From an uncultured Alphaproteobacteria bacterium (GTDB lineage Bacteria > Pseudomonadota > Alphaproteobacteria > HIMB59 > GCA-002718135), in the NCBI GenBank assembly GCA_902522865.1, contig CABYXC010000006.1, positions 17,172 through 81,171 of the forward strand: 64,000 nt of DNA, read 5' to 3'. Below, piece after piece: positions 8,664-17,512 of the stretch (positions are counted from its first letter, which is position 1; every line of letters begins with the position of its first letter). The translations under genes and the position numbers were made by a program. The notes below the pieces were generated by a model. That model was not told the origin of the DNA and ran no database searches. It saw nothing but the letters and a program-made list of their open reading frames with translations.

Positions 8664-9780
8664 ATTCTTATTAAATCATTCAGAAAAACTTACAGGATAT
8701 CTATTAATTCTTCCTGCTGTTTTAATAATCAGCCTATTTGGAATTTTTCCCGTTTTTTTTGGAATGTACATGAGTGTACACAAGTGGAAAGTTTTTAAAG
8801 GGAGATTTTTAGGATTTGAGAATTATCAAAGAATACTTGGAGACATACCAGCTTTTTGGTTATTTGTTTTAGGATTATTATTATTGATATTGAGTTATGG
8901 ATTGTGGAGTGAATTAAAAAATAAAGTTAAAAATAAAATTTATTTAGCAATTTTATCTATAGTAATATTATTTATTGGAATAATTTTAATTAATATCAAC
9001 TGGGAAAAAATGATTTTAACCGGTGATGAAGACTATCTTTACTCTCTTATTTATACTTTTTATTATTCATTTTTCACTATAATTTTTGAGGTTGGATTAG
9101 GGTTAGTCATAGCATTTGCTCTGTACCAAAAACTAGCTGGTAAACAATTCTTTCAAATGATTTTACTATTTCCTTACATTACTCCTGCAGTAATGGGTGC
9201 TGCAGTCTTTTTTTTAATATTTGGTAAAGCTGAAAATTCTTTTTTAAATCAGCTAATAGGAGTATTTGGTTTTGAGCCTCAAATGTGGTTATTTGATAAA
9301 AGACCTATTACCGAAGTTTTATTTGGAATAAAAATAGAAGGTTTACTAGCTGGACCAAGTTTGGCTCTAATGTCATCAATCATATATGGAATATGGTCTT
9401 ATACTGGCTACTATGCAATAATTTTACTTGCGGGTTTATCAATAATACCATCTGACTTATATGAGGCAGCTAAAGCAGAGGGAGCTAGTCGATGGCAAAC
9501 ATTTATTAAAATTACCATACCACTATTAATGCCTATTATATTTTTTCTAATGTTGACTGGTTTTATAAATACCTTTCAAGCTTTCAATAGTATTTTTGTT
9601 ATGCAAACTTCTTCTGCTGGAGATACAATGGATGTTGTTACAATAGAAATTTTTGATCATTTTTGGGGTAGGGTGAAATATGGTTATGCTGCAGCTGAAG
9701 GAGTAATTTTATTTATACTTCTAAATATTTTAGCAATATCACAATATGTAATTTTTAGAAAAAGGTTAAGTTATGACTAG
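8656..9780 (+). CDS. Sugar ABC transporter permease, MalF/AglF type
   Basis: An inner-membrane permease of the carbohydrate importer (CUT1) class, 374 residues. It has the N-terminal SEKLTGYLLILPAVLI helix, a typical core and the EAA loop YEAAKAEGASRWQTF that contacts the ATPase. Compared with a plain 290-320 residue member it carries an extra segment at about 68-125 with two added hydrophobic helices (WLFVLGLLLLILSYGLW and IYLAILSIVILFIGIIL). That places an insertion between the first helix and the core, a position where MalF proteins vary. It overlaps the MOSC gene upstream and the second permease downstream by eight bases each. Confidence 0.9.
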   Translation: MNKFLLNHSEKLTGYLLILPAVLIISLFGIFPVFFGMYMSVHKWKVFKGRFLGFENYQRILGDIPAFWLFVLGLLLLILSYGLWSELKNKVKNKIYLAILSIVILFIGIILININWEKMILTGDEDYLYSLIYTFYYSFFTIIFEVGLGLVIAFALYQKLAGKQFFQMILLFPYITPAVMGAAVFFLIFGKAENSFLNQLIGVFGFEPQMWLFDKRPITEVLFGIKIEGLLAGPSLALMSSIIYGIWSYTGYYAIILLAGLSIIPSDLYEAAKAEGASRWQTFIKITIPLLMPIIFFLMLTGFINTFQAFNSIFVMQTSSAGDTMDVVTIEIFDHFWGRVKYGYAAAEGVILFILLNILAISQYVIFRKRLSYD

Positions 9781-10618
9781 AATTATTAATGCTGAAACAA
9801 GGATACCTTATTTAATTTTATTAATAGTTTTTATTATTTCAATTTACCCATTTTTTTACATGATATCAACATCATTAATGACAGCTGGAGAAGCATCAAA
9901 TCAATATTTATTTCCAAAAAAATTGATGTTTGAAAATTATTATGAAGTTTGGACATCTAATAGATTCCAACGTTATACATTTAATAGTTTAATAATAAGT
10001 TCAATAATTGTCATTGGTGTTTTATTAACTAGTATTCCAGCAGCATACTCTTTTGCTAAAATAGAATTCCCATTTAAAAATATAATATTCTATATGTTGT
10101 TACTTTCATTAATGATTCCTGAAATCATTACATTATTACCTCATTTATTAATTATTAGAGGGGAAATTATTCCATTGCCATTTGGACCTTCTTGGATGAA
10201 TAGTCTTCAAGGTTTAACAGTTCCATTTATGGGAAATATATTTGTAATTTTCTTATTAAGACAATATTTTAAAAAGATACCAAATGAGCTCTGGGATGCT
10301 GCAAGGCTTGATGGATCTTCTCATTTAAATTTTTTACTCAAGGTAGTAATCCCAATGAGCAAACCTATTATTGTGACAGTCTCTTTATTTACTTTTATTA
10401 TAGCGTGGAATAGTTTTGCTTGGCCTTTACTTATATTAACTAGAGATGATTGGTATCCTGTAACAGTTTCTATCTATAGTTTTGTGAGAGAAGTGGGACC
10501 TAATTTTAATTTATTGATGGCAGCTTGCTTAATTGCAATTTTTCCAATTTTAGTATTATACTTTTTTACTCAGAAGTTATTCATAGAAAGTATATCAAAC
10601 TTTGGATTAAAAGAATAA
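9773..10618 (+). CDS. Sugar ABC transporter permease, MalG/AglG type
   Basis: The second membrane subunit of the CUT1 importer, 281 residues, the usual length. Five to six transmembrane helices are visible, and the EAA loop is LWDAARLDGSSHLNFLLKVVIPMSKP. It starts eight bases inside the preceding permease gene, so the two are translationally coupled and probably form a heterodimer. A 68-base gap separates it from the binding-protein gene. No ATP-binding subunit follows, so the pair must use an ATPase encoded elsewhere. The sugar is likely an alpha-glucoside-type compound by family resemblance only. Confidence 0.9.
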   Translation: MTRIINAETRIPYLILLIVFIISIYPFFYMISTSLMTAGEASNQYLFPKKLMFENYYEVWTSNRFQRYTFNSLIISSIIVIGVLLTSIPAAYSFAKIEFPFKNIIFYMLLLSLMIPEIITLLPHLLIIRGEIIPLPFGPSWMNSLQGLTVPFMGNIFVIFLLRQYFKKIPNELWDAARLDGSSHLNFLLKVVIPMSKPIIVTVSLFTFIIAWNSFAWPLLILTRDDWYPVTVSIYSFVREVGPNFNLLMAACLIAIFPILVLYFFTQKLFIESISNFGLKE

Positions 10619-10686
10619 ATCAGTAATTTTTTTGTAACAAAACTTTAATTTTACCTCTATATTAATTAATATTTTACGGGGTGATT

Positions 10687-12021
10687 ATGAAATTTTATAA
10701 ATATATTTTAAATTTCTTTTTAGCTTCTTTATTTTTTATCTCCTCGCAATCATTCGCAATAACTGCACAAGATATTGAAAATGCAGATCCTTCAGGTCAA
10801 ACTGTTGAATTCTGGGTTCAATATTCAGATGAAAGATTAGATGCAATGATGGCAAGAGCTGAAAGATTTGAAGCTGAAACAGGAATAAAAGTTAATGTTG
10901 TTCACAAAGGGCATTATGGAAAAGTTCAATCTGCTATGATGTCTGCTGCAGGAACAAAAGATATAGCAGACGTTGCAAGAGGTTATGGTAATGCTGCTGC
11001 AGATATGTACTTAATTGGTGCTTCAATTGATCAAAATATTTTAGCAAATAGTAAAAAATGGGGTGTTTCTCAAGATGATATAGCAGATTGGGGTGCAAAC
11101 TGGACTGTTGGCTTTTCACCATATTTTGATGGAAATCCAAAACTCTTACATGAAGTTGGAAAATCAATAGAGGTCCTTTACTACAATGCAGATTGGTTAA
11201 AGGAACTAGGTTTAGATGCTCCTAAAACTCCTGCTGATTTTGCGGAAGCAGCATGTGCTGCGACCAATCAAGATTACAGTGGTAAGATGGGTGAAGATGT
11301 TCCAAGTTATGGATATGAAATAGATACTGATGCAAGTAACTTTGCAGCATGGGTATTTGCTCATGGAGGTGATGTATTTGACTATGATAATGGTCAGTAT
11401 ATTTACAATGGACCTAAAGCCATTGAAGCTATGGAATTCATTCAAGGAATGGCTAAGAAAGGATGCGCAATAGTTGCAAGAGGTAAATACACTGACCAGC
11501 AATACTTAGGACAAGGTTCTGTTTTATTTGCTGCAGGATCTACTTCTGGTATCACTTATTTCCAGAAAGCCATTGAAGAGGGTTACAATGGTAATTGGGA
11601 TGTAGCTCCATTATCATACACCACTAGTGAACCAGTGCTTAATTTATATGGCGGTGGTTTAATTATGGGAAATTCAGGAGATGCTGATAGAATGGTAGCG
11701 GCATATCAGTGGATGAAATATATTTCTAATACTGAGAACTCAGCAGTTTGGTCAACTGAAAGTGGATATGGTTTTGTTAGAACTTCTTCTGCAGATCATC
11801 CATTAATTGCTGAAAAAAGAGCTGAATTACCTCAATATGATAAATCATTAACAATGGTTCAATACGGAAAAGGTGAGCCATCTGTGCCTGGCTATTATTC
11901 AGTTAGAGGTGAGGTTGAAAAAGCTTATGCAGCAATCATTAATGGTGATGATATCATTTCAACATTAAATCAATTAAATGAAGATGCTAATGCAATATTA
12001 GCTGATGCAACTGCAGAGTAG
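10687..12021 (+). CDS. Sugar ABC transporter substrate-binding protein
   Basis: An extracytoplasmic solute-binding protein of family 1 (CUT1), 444 residues from the chosen start. It has a signal peptide (basic start, hydrophobic stretch, SQSFA cut) and then the SBP-1 opening TVEFWVQYSDERLDAMMARA. Conserved blocks include SIEVLYYNADWLKELGL and ETGIKVNVVHKGHYGKV. I prefer the ATG at 10687 over a GTG at 10681, because GGGG at 10678-10681 makes a ribosome site five bases before the ATG. It sits last in the transporter operon and is followed by a strong terminator. Codons look less extreme in A+T than in neighbours, in line with high expression. Confidence 0.92.
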   Translation: MKFYKYILNFFLASLFFISSQSFAITAQDIENADPSGQTVEFWVQYSDERLDAMMARAERFEAETGIKVNVVHKGHYGKVQSAMMSAAGTKDIADVARGYGNAAADMYLIGASIDQNILANSKKWGVSQDDIADWGANWTVGFSPYFDGNPKLLHEVGKSIEVLYYNADWLKELGLDAPKTPADFAEAACAATNQDYSGKMGEDVPSYGYEIDTDASNFAAWVFAHGGDVFDYDNGQYIYNGPKAIEAMEFIQGMAKKGCAIVARGKYTDQQYLGQGSVLFAAGSTSGITYFQKAIEEGYNGNWDVAPLSYTTSEPVLNLYGGGLIMGNSGDADRMVAAYQWMKYISNTENSAVWSTESGYGFVRTSSADHPLIAEKRAELPQYDKSLTMVQYGKGEPSVPGYYSVRGEVEKAYAAIINGDDIISTLNQLNEDANAILADATAE

Positions 12022-12042
12022 TTTAATTATTTTACTTTTATT

Positions 12043-12068
12043 AAGGGTGGTTTATACCACCCTTTTTT
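12043..12068 (+). terminator. Rho-independent terminator after the sugar-binding protein gene
   Basis: An eight-pair stem AAGGGTGG (12043-12050) / CCACCCTT (12057-12064) with a six-base loop is followed directly by a T run. It closes the transporter operon. The start codon of the next gene (12069) touches the end of the T run. Confidence 0.93.
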
Positions 12069-12629
12069 ATGATAATTGTTTGTTCTCTTAATGATTTACC
12101 TCATGTGTGTGAAAGCATACAGCCCAAATATCTTGTATCAGTAATTGATCCAGGATATGCACCAGAAACACCTAAGGGTGTAAAAAATCATTTAAAGCTA
12201 GGATTTGACGATATTATTGAAATTAGTAGCAATAATAAAATATTTCGACTGAATACTGATGAAATACCACAAATTCTACCTGCTGAAGAGCATGTAAATT
12301 CAATAGCTAATTTTACTTCTACTTATGCTTATGATGAAGATATTGTTATTCATTGTTGGTGTGGTGTCTCAAGATCAATGGCAACAGCTACTTATTTACT
12401 ATGTAGAGAAAACAAAACTAATATCGAAAATACAATTAAATATATTCGTAATCTTGCACCTCATGCAAACCCAAATAAATTATTGATAAATCACTTTGAA
12501 AAGAAATTAAATGTTAGCAATCAAATCTCAAAATCATTTTTAAAATTCCCTTATACTAAAACATACGATTGTTCTTCAAATTTTGCACCTGTTACTTTAT
12601 TTGATATAAAAGACATTGAAAAAAACTAA
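12069..12629 (+). CDS. Tyrosine-phosphatase-like protein (HCX5R)
   Basis: A 186-residue cytosolic protein with a cysteine-dependent phosphatase loop, HCWCGVSRS: nucleophile C96, five residues, then R102. The opening MIIVCSLNDLPHVCESIQPKYLVSVIDP resembles alphaproteobacterial tyrosine-phosphatase-family proteins that begin at this same methionine, which supports the start. The usual general-acid loop may be the FDDIIEI or DEIPQ region; this is not certain. The ATG lies immediately behind the terminator T tract with no ribosome site, so initiation is unusual. It overlaps apt by one base (TAATG), so the two are probably co-translated. Confidence 0.8.
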   Translation: MIIVCSLNDLPHVCESIQPKYLVSVIDPGYAPETPKGVKNHLKLGFDDIIEISSNNKIFRLNTDEIPQILPAEEHVNSIANFTSTYAYDEDIVIHCWCGVSRSMATATYLLCRENKTNIENTIKYIRNLAPHANPNKLLINHFEKKLNVSNQISKSFLKFPYTKTYDCSSNFAPVTLFDIKDIEKN

Positions 12630-13144
12630 TGAAAGAATACGTTCGAACAATTGCTGATTATCCTGTTGAAGGAATTCAATTCAGAGATATTACAACATTG
12701 TTGCAAAATGCAGGACATTTTAAGCAAGTCATTGATGACATGGTAAAACCATGGCAAAATAAAAAAATAGATGCAGTTTTAAGCATAGAGTCTCGTGGAT
12801 TCATTATGGCAGGCGCAATAGCTTATTTTTTAAATGCAGCATTTGTTCCTTTGAGAAAGCCTCATAAACTTCCATTTGATACTTTCAAAACCTCATACGA
12901 CTTAGAATACGGATCAACTGAAATGCACATTCATACAGATGCCTTAGATGGTCATAAAGATTTACTAATTATTGATGATCTTTTAGCAACAGGTGGAACC
13001 GCACTTGCGGCGGTAGAGTTAATTAAAAAGTTTGAAGACAAAAATATTGTTGGTGCAGGTTTTATAATAAATTTACCAGATTTAAGTGGTGATAAAAAAC
13101 TAAATAAAAAAGGAATTGAGATACATTCTTTAATGGAGTTTTAA
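12629..13144 (+). CDS. apt: Adenine phosphoribosyltransferase
   Basis: This enzyme converts adenine and PRPP to AMP in purine salvage. The 171-residue product has the standard Apt start KEYVRTIADYPVEGIQFRDITTLL and SIESRGFIMAGAIAY. The PRPP-binding loop LIIDDLLATGGTA is at about 113-125. The length matches the family. It shares a start/stop overlap with the phosphatase-like gene and abuts the thiolase gene with no gap. Adenine released by the MtnP enzyme encoded at 20170 would be a natural substrate. Confidence 0.96.
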   Translation: MKEYVRTIADYPVEGIQFRDITTLLQNAGHFKQVIDDMVKPWQNKKIDAVLSIESRGFIMAGAIAYFLNAAFVPLRKPHKLPFDTFKTSYDLEYGSTEMHIHTDALDGHKDLLIIDDLLATGGTALAAVELIKKFEDKNIVGAGFIINLPDLSGDKKLNKKGIEIHSLMEF

Positions 13145-14284
13145 ATGAGAAATGCAGTTATTGTGGGTTACAAAAGATCACCCTTCACTTTTGCCCGTAA
13201 AGGTGAGATGGCTAATATAAGACCAGAAGACATTCTATCACAAACAATAAATCAATTACTTAATGAAATTCAAATTAATAAAAATGACATTGAGGACATT
13301 ATTACTGGCTGTGCGTATCCAGAAGGAGCGCAAGGTAATAATATTGCTAAAATTGTTTCTTTCATGACAGATATGCCAGAACATGTAGCAGGTATGACAG
13401 TCAACAGATGGTGCGGTTCTTCAATGCAAGCTATTCATGATGCAACTGGTGCGATTGCAATTAACTCTGGAGACGTTTTTTTATGTTGTGGTGTAGAAAG
13501 TATGACATTTATACCTATGAATGGTTTAACATACGATCCTCATCCTCAATTAAATAAAGATAATCCAAATGTATATATGTCTATGGGTATTACAGCTGAA
13601 AATGTTGCAAAAAAATTTAATATTTCTCGAAAAGAACAACAAGATTTTGCTATTAGCAGCCATTCTAAAGCTAATTTAGCTAGAGAATCAAATTTGTTCG
13701 ACAATGAAATAGTTTCTATAATAAATAATGACGAGAAAATTAATAAAGATGGTGGAATTCGACCTAACACCTCACATGAAATTTTAGATGGGTTAAAACT
13801 TGCTTTTGACGAAAATGGAACAGTTACAGCTGGTACAGCCTCACCATTAACAGATGGAGCATCAGCAGTAATTGTTTGTGAGGAAGAATATGCAAAAAAA
13901 AATAATCTAAATATTTTAGCTCGTATTAAATCTACAGCTGTAGTTGGTTGTCCACCAGAATTAATGGGTCTTGGCCCAATTAATGCATCTAAAAAAGCTT
14001 TAAAAAGAGCTAATTTATCTATTTCTGATATTAATATTGTGGAACTAAATGAGGCATTTGCTTCTCAATCTTTAGCATGTATTAAAGAATTAAAGATGGA
14101 CATAAATAAAGTAAATATACATGGTGGAGCAATAGCATTAGGCCACCCTTTAGGTGCTACTGGAGCAAGAATTACAGGTAAACTTGCAACTTTATTGCAA
14201 AATAATAATAAAAAGTATGGATTAGCGACACAATGTATAGGTTTAGGTCAAGGTATTGCAACTGTGTTAGAAAATATTAATTAA
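13145..14284 (+). CDS. Thiolase (acetyl-CoA acyltransferase, FadA-like)
   Basis: A thiolase-superfamily enzyme that cleaves or forms 3-ketoacyl-CoA, 379 residues. Catalytic residues fit the family: C90 in NRWCGSSMQ, H334 in GGAIALGHPLGATGAR and C364 in QCIGLGQG. ELNEAFASQ is also present. Together with the long acyl-CoA dehydrogenase directly downstream it suggests a fatty-acid beta-oxidation step. No hydratase/dehydrogenase partner (FadB/FadJ) lies in the window. Acetyl-CoA acetyltransferase activity is an alternative. Confidence 0.92.
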   Translation: MRNAVIVGYKRSPFTFARKGEMANIRPEDILSQTINQLLNEIQINKNDIEDIITGCAYPEGAQGNNIAKIVSFMTDMPEHVAGMTVNRWCGSSMQAIHDATGAIAINSGDVFLCCGVESMTFIPMNGLTYDPHPQLNKDNPNVYMSMGITAENVAKKFNISRKEQQDFAISSHSKANLARESNLFDNEIVSIINNDEKINKDGGIRPNTSHEILDGLKLAFDENGTVTAGTASPLTDGASAVIVCEEEYAKKNNLNILARIKSTAVVGCPPELMGLGPINASKKALKRANLSISDINIVELNEAFASQSLACIKELKMDINKVNIHGGAIALGHPLGATGARITGKLATLLQNNNKKYGLATQCIGLGQGIATVLENIN

Positions 14285-14289
14285 ATAAT

Positions 14290-16065
14290 ATGCAAATTTA
14301 TAAAACACCACTACGTGAGTTTAAATTTCTAATTGAAGATTTTTTAAATCTTAAGGAAAGTCAAACATTAAAAAAATTAGATTTAGAAACAAGCGATCTA
14401 ATGCTTATTATTGAAGAAGCAGCAAAACTATGTGAAGAAACCTTACTCCCGCTTAATCAAAGTGGAGATAGTGAAGGATGTTCATTTAATAATGGAGTTG
14501 TGACTGCACCAGAAGGATTTAAAGAAGCTTATAAAACTTTTTCTGAAAATGGTTGGCAGGGACTGAAAGTAAAAGAAGAATTTGGTGGCCAAAACCTACC
14601 TTATATTATGAATATGATTTTAGATGAAATGATAAGCTCCACTAATATGTCATTTGGTCTTTATCCTGGTCTTACAGCAAATGCAATCGATGCAATTGAA
14701 AAGAGTGCTAATGAAGATTTGAAAAATACTTATTTACCAAATTTAACTAGTGGTAAGTGGACAGGAACAATGAATTTAACTGAGCCTCAATGTGGAACAG
14801 ATCTTGGATTAAGTAAAACAATGGCAACACCTTTAGATGATGGAAGTTATAGCATTACTGGTACCAAAATTTTTATTACCTGTGGAGAACATGATCTAAG
14901 TGAAAATATAATTCATTTAGTACTAGCAAGAACACCTAATGCGCCCCCTGGTATAAAAGGTATAAGTTTATTCTTGGTTCCTAAATTTTTACCTAATGGA
15001 AGTGGTGATTTTGTTGAAAGAAATAAAGTTGAATGTGGATCAATAGAAAAAAAGATGGGCATTCATGCTAGTCCAACCTGCGTAATGCATTACAATGAAG
15101 CTAAGGGGTGGTTAGTAGGCGATATTAATAAAGGAATGAGAGCTATGTTTATAATGATGAATGGAGCTCGTTTATTTGTAGGCATACAAGGTTTAGGTTT
15201 ATCAGAAACTGCTTATCAATCAGCACTTTATTATTCGAAAGAGCGTTTACAAGGAAAATTATCTTCCAGCAATCAAGTAGCTGATCCTATAATTGTTCAT
15301 CCTGAAATAAGAAAAAACTTATTGTATATAAAATCCATTAATGAAGCAGTTAGAGGTTTAACTTTATTGGCTGGAAATCATTTTGATAATATTGAAAATT
15401 CTTCAGATGATAAAGAAAAGAAATTATCTGAAAATTTTATAGCACTTATGACGCCAATTATTAAATCATATGCTTCAGACAAATCTGTAGAAAATACAAA
15501 TCGAGCGATGCAAATCTACGGAGGTCATGGTTTTATTACTGACCATGGAATGGAACAATTAGTAAGAGATGCTAGAATTACAACAATCTATGAAGGAACG
15601 AACGGAATTCAAGCTCTAGATTTGATAGGAAGAAAATTACAAACTGATAATGGTGCATTATTTAATGAATTTTTTACGATGATTGATAATTATCAAGTTA
15701 AAATTTCTAATAATCAAGATATGAAAAAATATATTGATTTATTTATGCCTTCATATGATTCTTATAAAAGTATTTTTGAATATATTAAATTGTTAAATGA
15801 TGAAAATGAAATTAATTCTCATGCTGTAGAATTTTTAAATTTATCATCTTTGATTTCTCTAGGTTATATTTGGCTACAATATATAGAAATTTCATTAACA
15901 AAATTAGAAAAGCAAGATGAAAGTTTTTATAAATCTAAAATTGAAACTGGTAACTTCTTTTTAACTAAATTATTAAGTGAAACTCAAGTTCTTTGTCAAA
16001 ATATAAAATCTGGTGGAAAATACTATAATGATTATAATGATAAATATTTTGAAACAGCAATCTAA
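14290..16065 (+). CDS. Acyl-CoA dehydrogenase with C-terminal extension
   Basis: An FAD enzyme of the long (about 590-residue) acyl-CoA dehydrogenase group found next to thiolases in proteobacteria. The N-terminal helical part is followed by the FAD-binding stretch MNLTEPQCGTDLGLSKTMA and by KIFITCGEHDLSENI. The C-terminal catalytic-base region is ARITTIYEGTNGIQALDLIGRK. About 140 residues follow the core, as in this subfamily. It begins five bases after the thiolase stop and overlaps the NDUFS4-like gene by one base. It should start the oxidation of fatty acyl-CoA; chain length is not predictable. Confidence 0.92.
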   Translation: MQIYKTPLREFKFLIEDFLNLKESQTLKKLDLETSDLMLIIEEAAKLCEETLLPLNQSGDSEGCSFNNGVVTAPEGFKEAYKTFSENGWQGLKVKEEFGGQNLPYIMNMILDEMISSTNMSFGLYPGLTANAIDAIEKSANEDLKNTYLPNLTSGKWTGTMNLTEPQCGTDLGLSKTMATPLDDGSYSITGTKIFITCGEHDLSENIIHLVLARTPNAPPGIKGISLFLVPKFLPNGSGDFVERNKVECGSIEKKMGIHASPTCVMHYNEAKGWLVGDINKGMRAMFIMMNGARLFVGIQGLGLSETAYQSALYYSKERLQGKLSSSNQVADPIIVHPEIRKNLLYIKSINEAVRGLTLLAGNHFDNIENSSDDKEKKLSENFIALMTPIIKSYASDKSVENTNRAMQIYGGHGFITDHGMEQLVRDARITTIYEGTNGIQALDLIGRKLQTDNGALFNEFFTMIDNYQVKISNNQDMKKYIDLFMPSYDSYKSIFEYIKLLNDENEINSHAVEFLNLSSLISLGYIWLQYIEISLTKLEKQDESFYKSKIETGNFFLTKLLSETQVLCQNIKSGGKYYNDYNDKYFETAI

Positions 16066-16370
16066 TGACTATAAAAATTTATAAACCTTCTAAATCTTCC
16101 ATGCAGTCAGGTTTTAAAAAAACCAAATTGTGGCTAGCAGAATATATTTCTAACGTAGAAAAAGTAAAAGATTCTTTAATGGGATGGAATAGTTCATTAG
16201 ACACCAAATCTCAGATTAAACTTTTTTTTGATACGAAAGAGCAAGCTATTGAATGGGCAAAAAAAAATAATTATCAATATTTTGTCGAAGAACCAAAGCA
16301 AAGAAAAATTAAACCAAAAAGTTATGCTTCAAATTTTGATACAAATAGAAAAGAGCCTTGGACACATTAA
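16065..16370 (+). CDS. NDUFS4-like complex I accessory protein
   Basis: This 101-residue protein belongs to the 'ETC complex I subunit conserved region' family, the bacterial counterpart of mitochondrial NDUFS4. Typical features are the early KIYKPSKSSMQSG, the middle WLAEYI and MGWNSSLDTKSQIKLFF, the helix TKEQAIEWAKKNNYQYFV and the basic C-terminus KPKSYASNFDTNRKEPWTH. It should sit on the peripheral arm of NADH:quinone oxidoreductase. Coupling to an acyl-CoA dehydrogenase gene by a one-base overlap is notable, because both feed electrons to quinone. The family is mainly alphaproteobacterial and mitochondrial, which supports the lineage call. Confidence 0.88.
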   Translation: MTIKIYKPSKSSMQSGFKKTKLWLAEYISNVEKVKDSLMGWNSSLDTKSQIKLFFDTKEQAIEWAKKNNYQYFVEEPKQRKIKPKSYASNFDTNRKEPWTH

Positions 16371-16417
16371 GTATAATTTCTTTCTTTATTTTTTAGACTA
16401 TGATAAATGAAAACTAT

Positions 16418-16493
16418 GCGCCCGTAGCTCAGTGGATAGAGCAACCGCCTTCTAAGCGGTAGGTCAAATGTTCGAATCATTTCGGGCGCGCCA
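16418..16493 (+). tRNA. tRNA-Arg (anticodon TCT)
   Basis: The acceptor GCGCCCG (16418-16424) pairs with CGGGCGC (16483-16489). The anticodon arm CCGCCTTCTAAGCGG carries TCT in the loop. The T arm contains ATGTTCGAATCAT, and a discriminator G precedes an encoded CCA at 16491-16493. It reads AGA/AGG, the dominant arginine codons in this AT-rich sequence. Confidence 0.97.
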
Positions 16494-16497
16494 AATA

Positions 16498-17118
16498 TTA
16501 AATTTTTGCCACATCCTCATCTATAAACGCATTAAAAGAAACTGACCTTCTTTCTTCATCAGAAAAGAATGGGTACACTGTATGCATCATATAACTAGGA
16601 AATATAAATAAATCTCCAACCTCAGGCTTAACATCATACACGGAAGAAACTAAAAGTTGTGTTGACCCATGTACAAATGCTATTTTTCCGTTGTTATTTT
16701 GATCTTTGTATGATGACCCCAAGTCATTTGGCATTTTTGTATACATAACTCCTGACAGATGACCATCATGCCAATGAATTGGATTATAATCACTCTCAAA
16801 TTGACAAACAGCCCAACTAGATTTTAAATCAAATTTCTTAATTTCTTTTTGTAATGTTGATTTTACAAAATTAAATACGAATTTATAAATAGTATCTTTT
16901 AAATGCCGATCGAGAAATTCTTTTGTTAGTCTAATTTCATATTTAATTTCTCCAGCTAATTGTTTACCATGATACAATTCATCAATTTTATTTTCATCTT
17001 TCAATATTTCATCAATATGATTGTTAATTATATTGATTGTATCTTCATGTAATTTATATTTACCGATAGCTGGAGAAAACGGTCTTATAATTTGTCCTTG
17101 AATCATATTCTCGTTCAT
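16498..17118 (-). CDS. Putative 2OG-Fe(II) oxygenase family protein
   Basis: A 206-residue protein resembling the putative 2-oxoglutarate/Fe(II) oxygenases of the prolyl-hydroxylase-like group. A histidine/aspartate cluster IHWHDGHLSGVMY (H115, H117, D118, H120) marks the first part of the metal site. The distal histidine is in FIFPSYMMHTVYPF (H179), followed by an arginine pair (EERRSVSFNAF) suited to bind 2-oxoglutarate. The gene ends four bases from the 3' end of tRNA-Arg on the other strand. The substrate is unknown. Confidence 0.75.
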   Translation of the reverse strand: MNENMIQGQIIRPFSPAIGKYKLHEDTINIINNHIDEILKDENKIDELYHGKQLAGEIKYEIRLTKEFLDRHLKDTIYKFVFNFVKSTLQKEIKKFDLKSSWAVCQFESDYNPIHWHDGHLSGVMYTKMPNDLGSSYKDQNNNGKIAFVHGSTQLLVSSVYDVKPEVGDLFIFPSYMMHTVYPFFSDEERRSVSFNAFIDEDVAKI

Positions 17119-17166
17119 TTTTTATTAACTTTAATTATATTAAACTTTATAATATACTTAAATAAA

Positions 17167-17508
17167 ATGAAATATAATTTAAATTGTCATTGCGGTGCTG
17201 TTCAAATAGAAGTTTCAACAGACTTAGAGGTCATAAAACAGTGTAACTGTTCTATTTGTATAAGAAAAAATGCTAAAATGTGTATGATCCCTAAAGAAGC
17301 AATAAACATTCTTAAAGGAAAAGAAAACTTAACCTCTTACAAATTTAATACAATGATTGCCGAACATTTTTTTTGTAAAACTTGTGGTATCTATACTCAT
17401 CATCATAGGAGAAGTGACCCAAATGGAGCAGCTATAAATATTGGATGTATAGATGAAATTGATCCTTTTAAGTATGAAGCTGACATTATTGATATGAAAA
17501 ATAAATAA
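17167..17508 (+). CDS. GFA/CENP-V domain zinc protein
   Basis: A 113-residue protein with the glutathione-dependent formaldehyde-activating (GFA/CENP-V) fold. Paired cysteines CHCGAVQ, CNCSIC and CKTCG are the zinc ligands, and the segment MIAEHFFCKTCGIYTHHH is characteristic. A longer frame opens upstream (17092), but its extra residues are a hydrophobic run with no family match. ATG 17167 gives the normal MKYNLNCHCGA start, so I use it. GFA proteins were named for adding glutathione to formaldehyde, though that activity is doubted for many members. It lies four bases before iolC. Confidence 0.87.
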   Translation: MKYNLNCHCGAVQIEVSTDLEVIKQCNCSICIRKNAKMCMIPKEAINILKGKENLTSYKFNTMIAEHFFCKTCGIYTHHHRRSDPNGAAINIGCIDEIDPFKYEADIIDMKNK

Positions 17509-17512
17509 TTTT

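Noticed and set aside
17092..17166. A 25-codon N-terminal extension of the GFA protein
   Set aside because: The extra residues are a hydrophobic run that overlaps the divergent oxygenase gene's start. Family members begin at MKYNLNCHCG, so the internal ATG was used.
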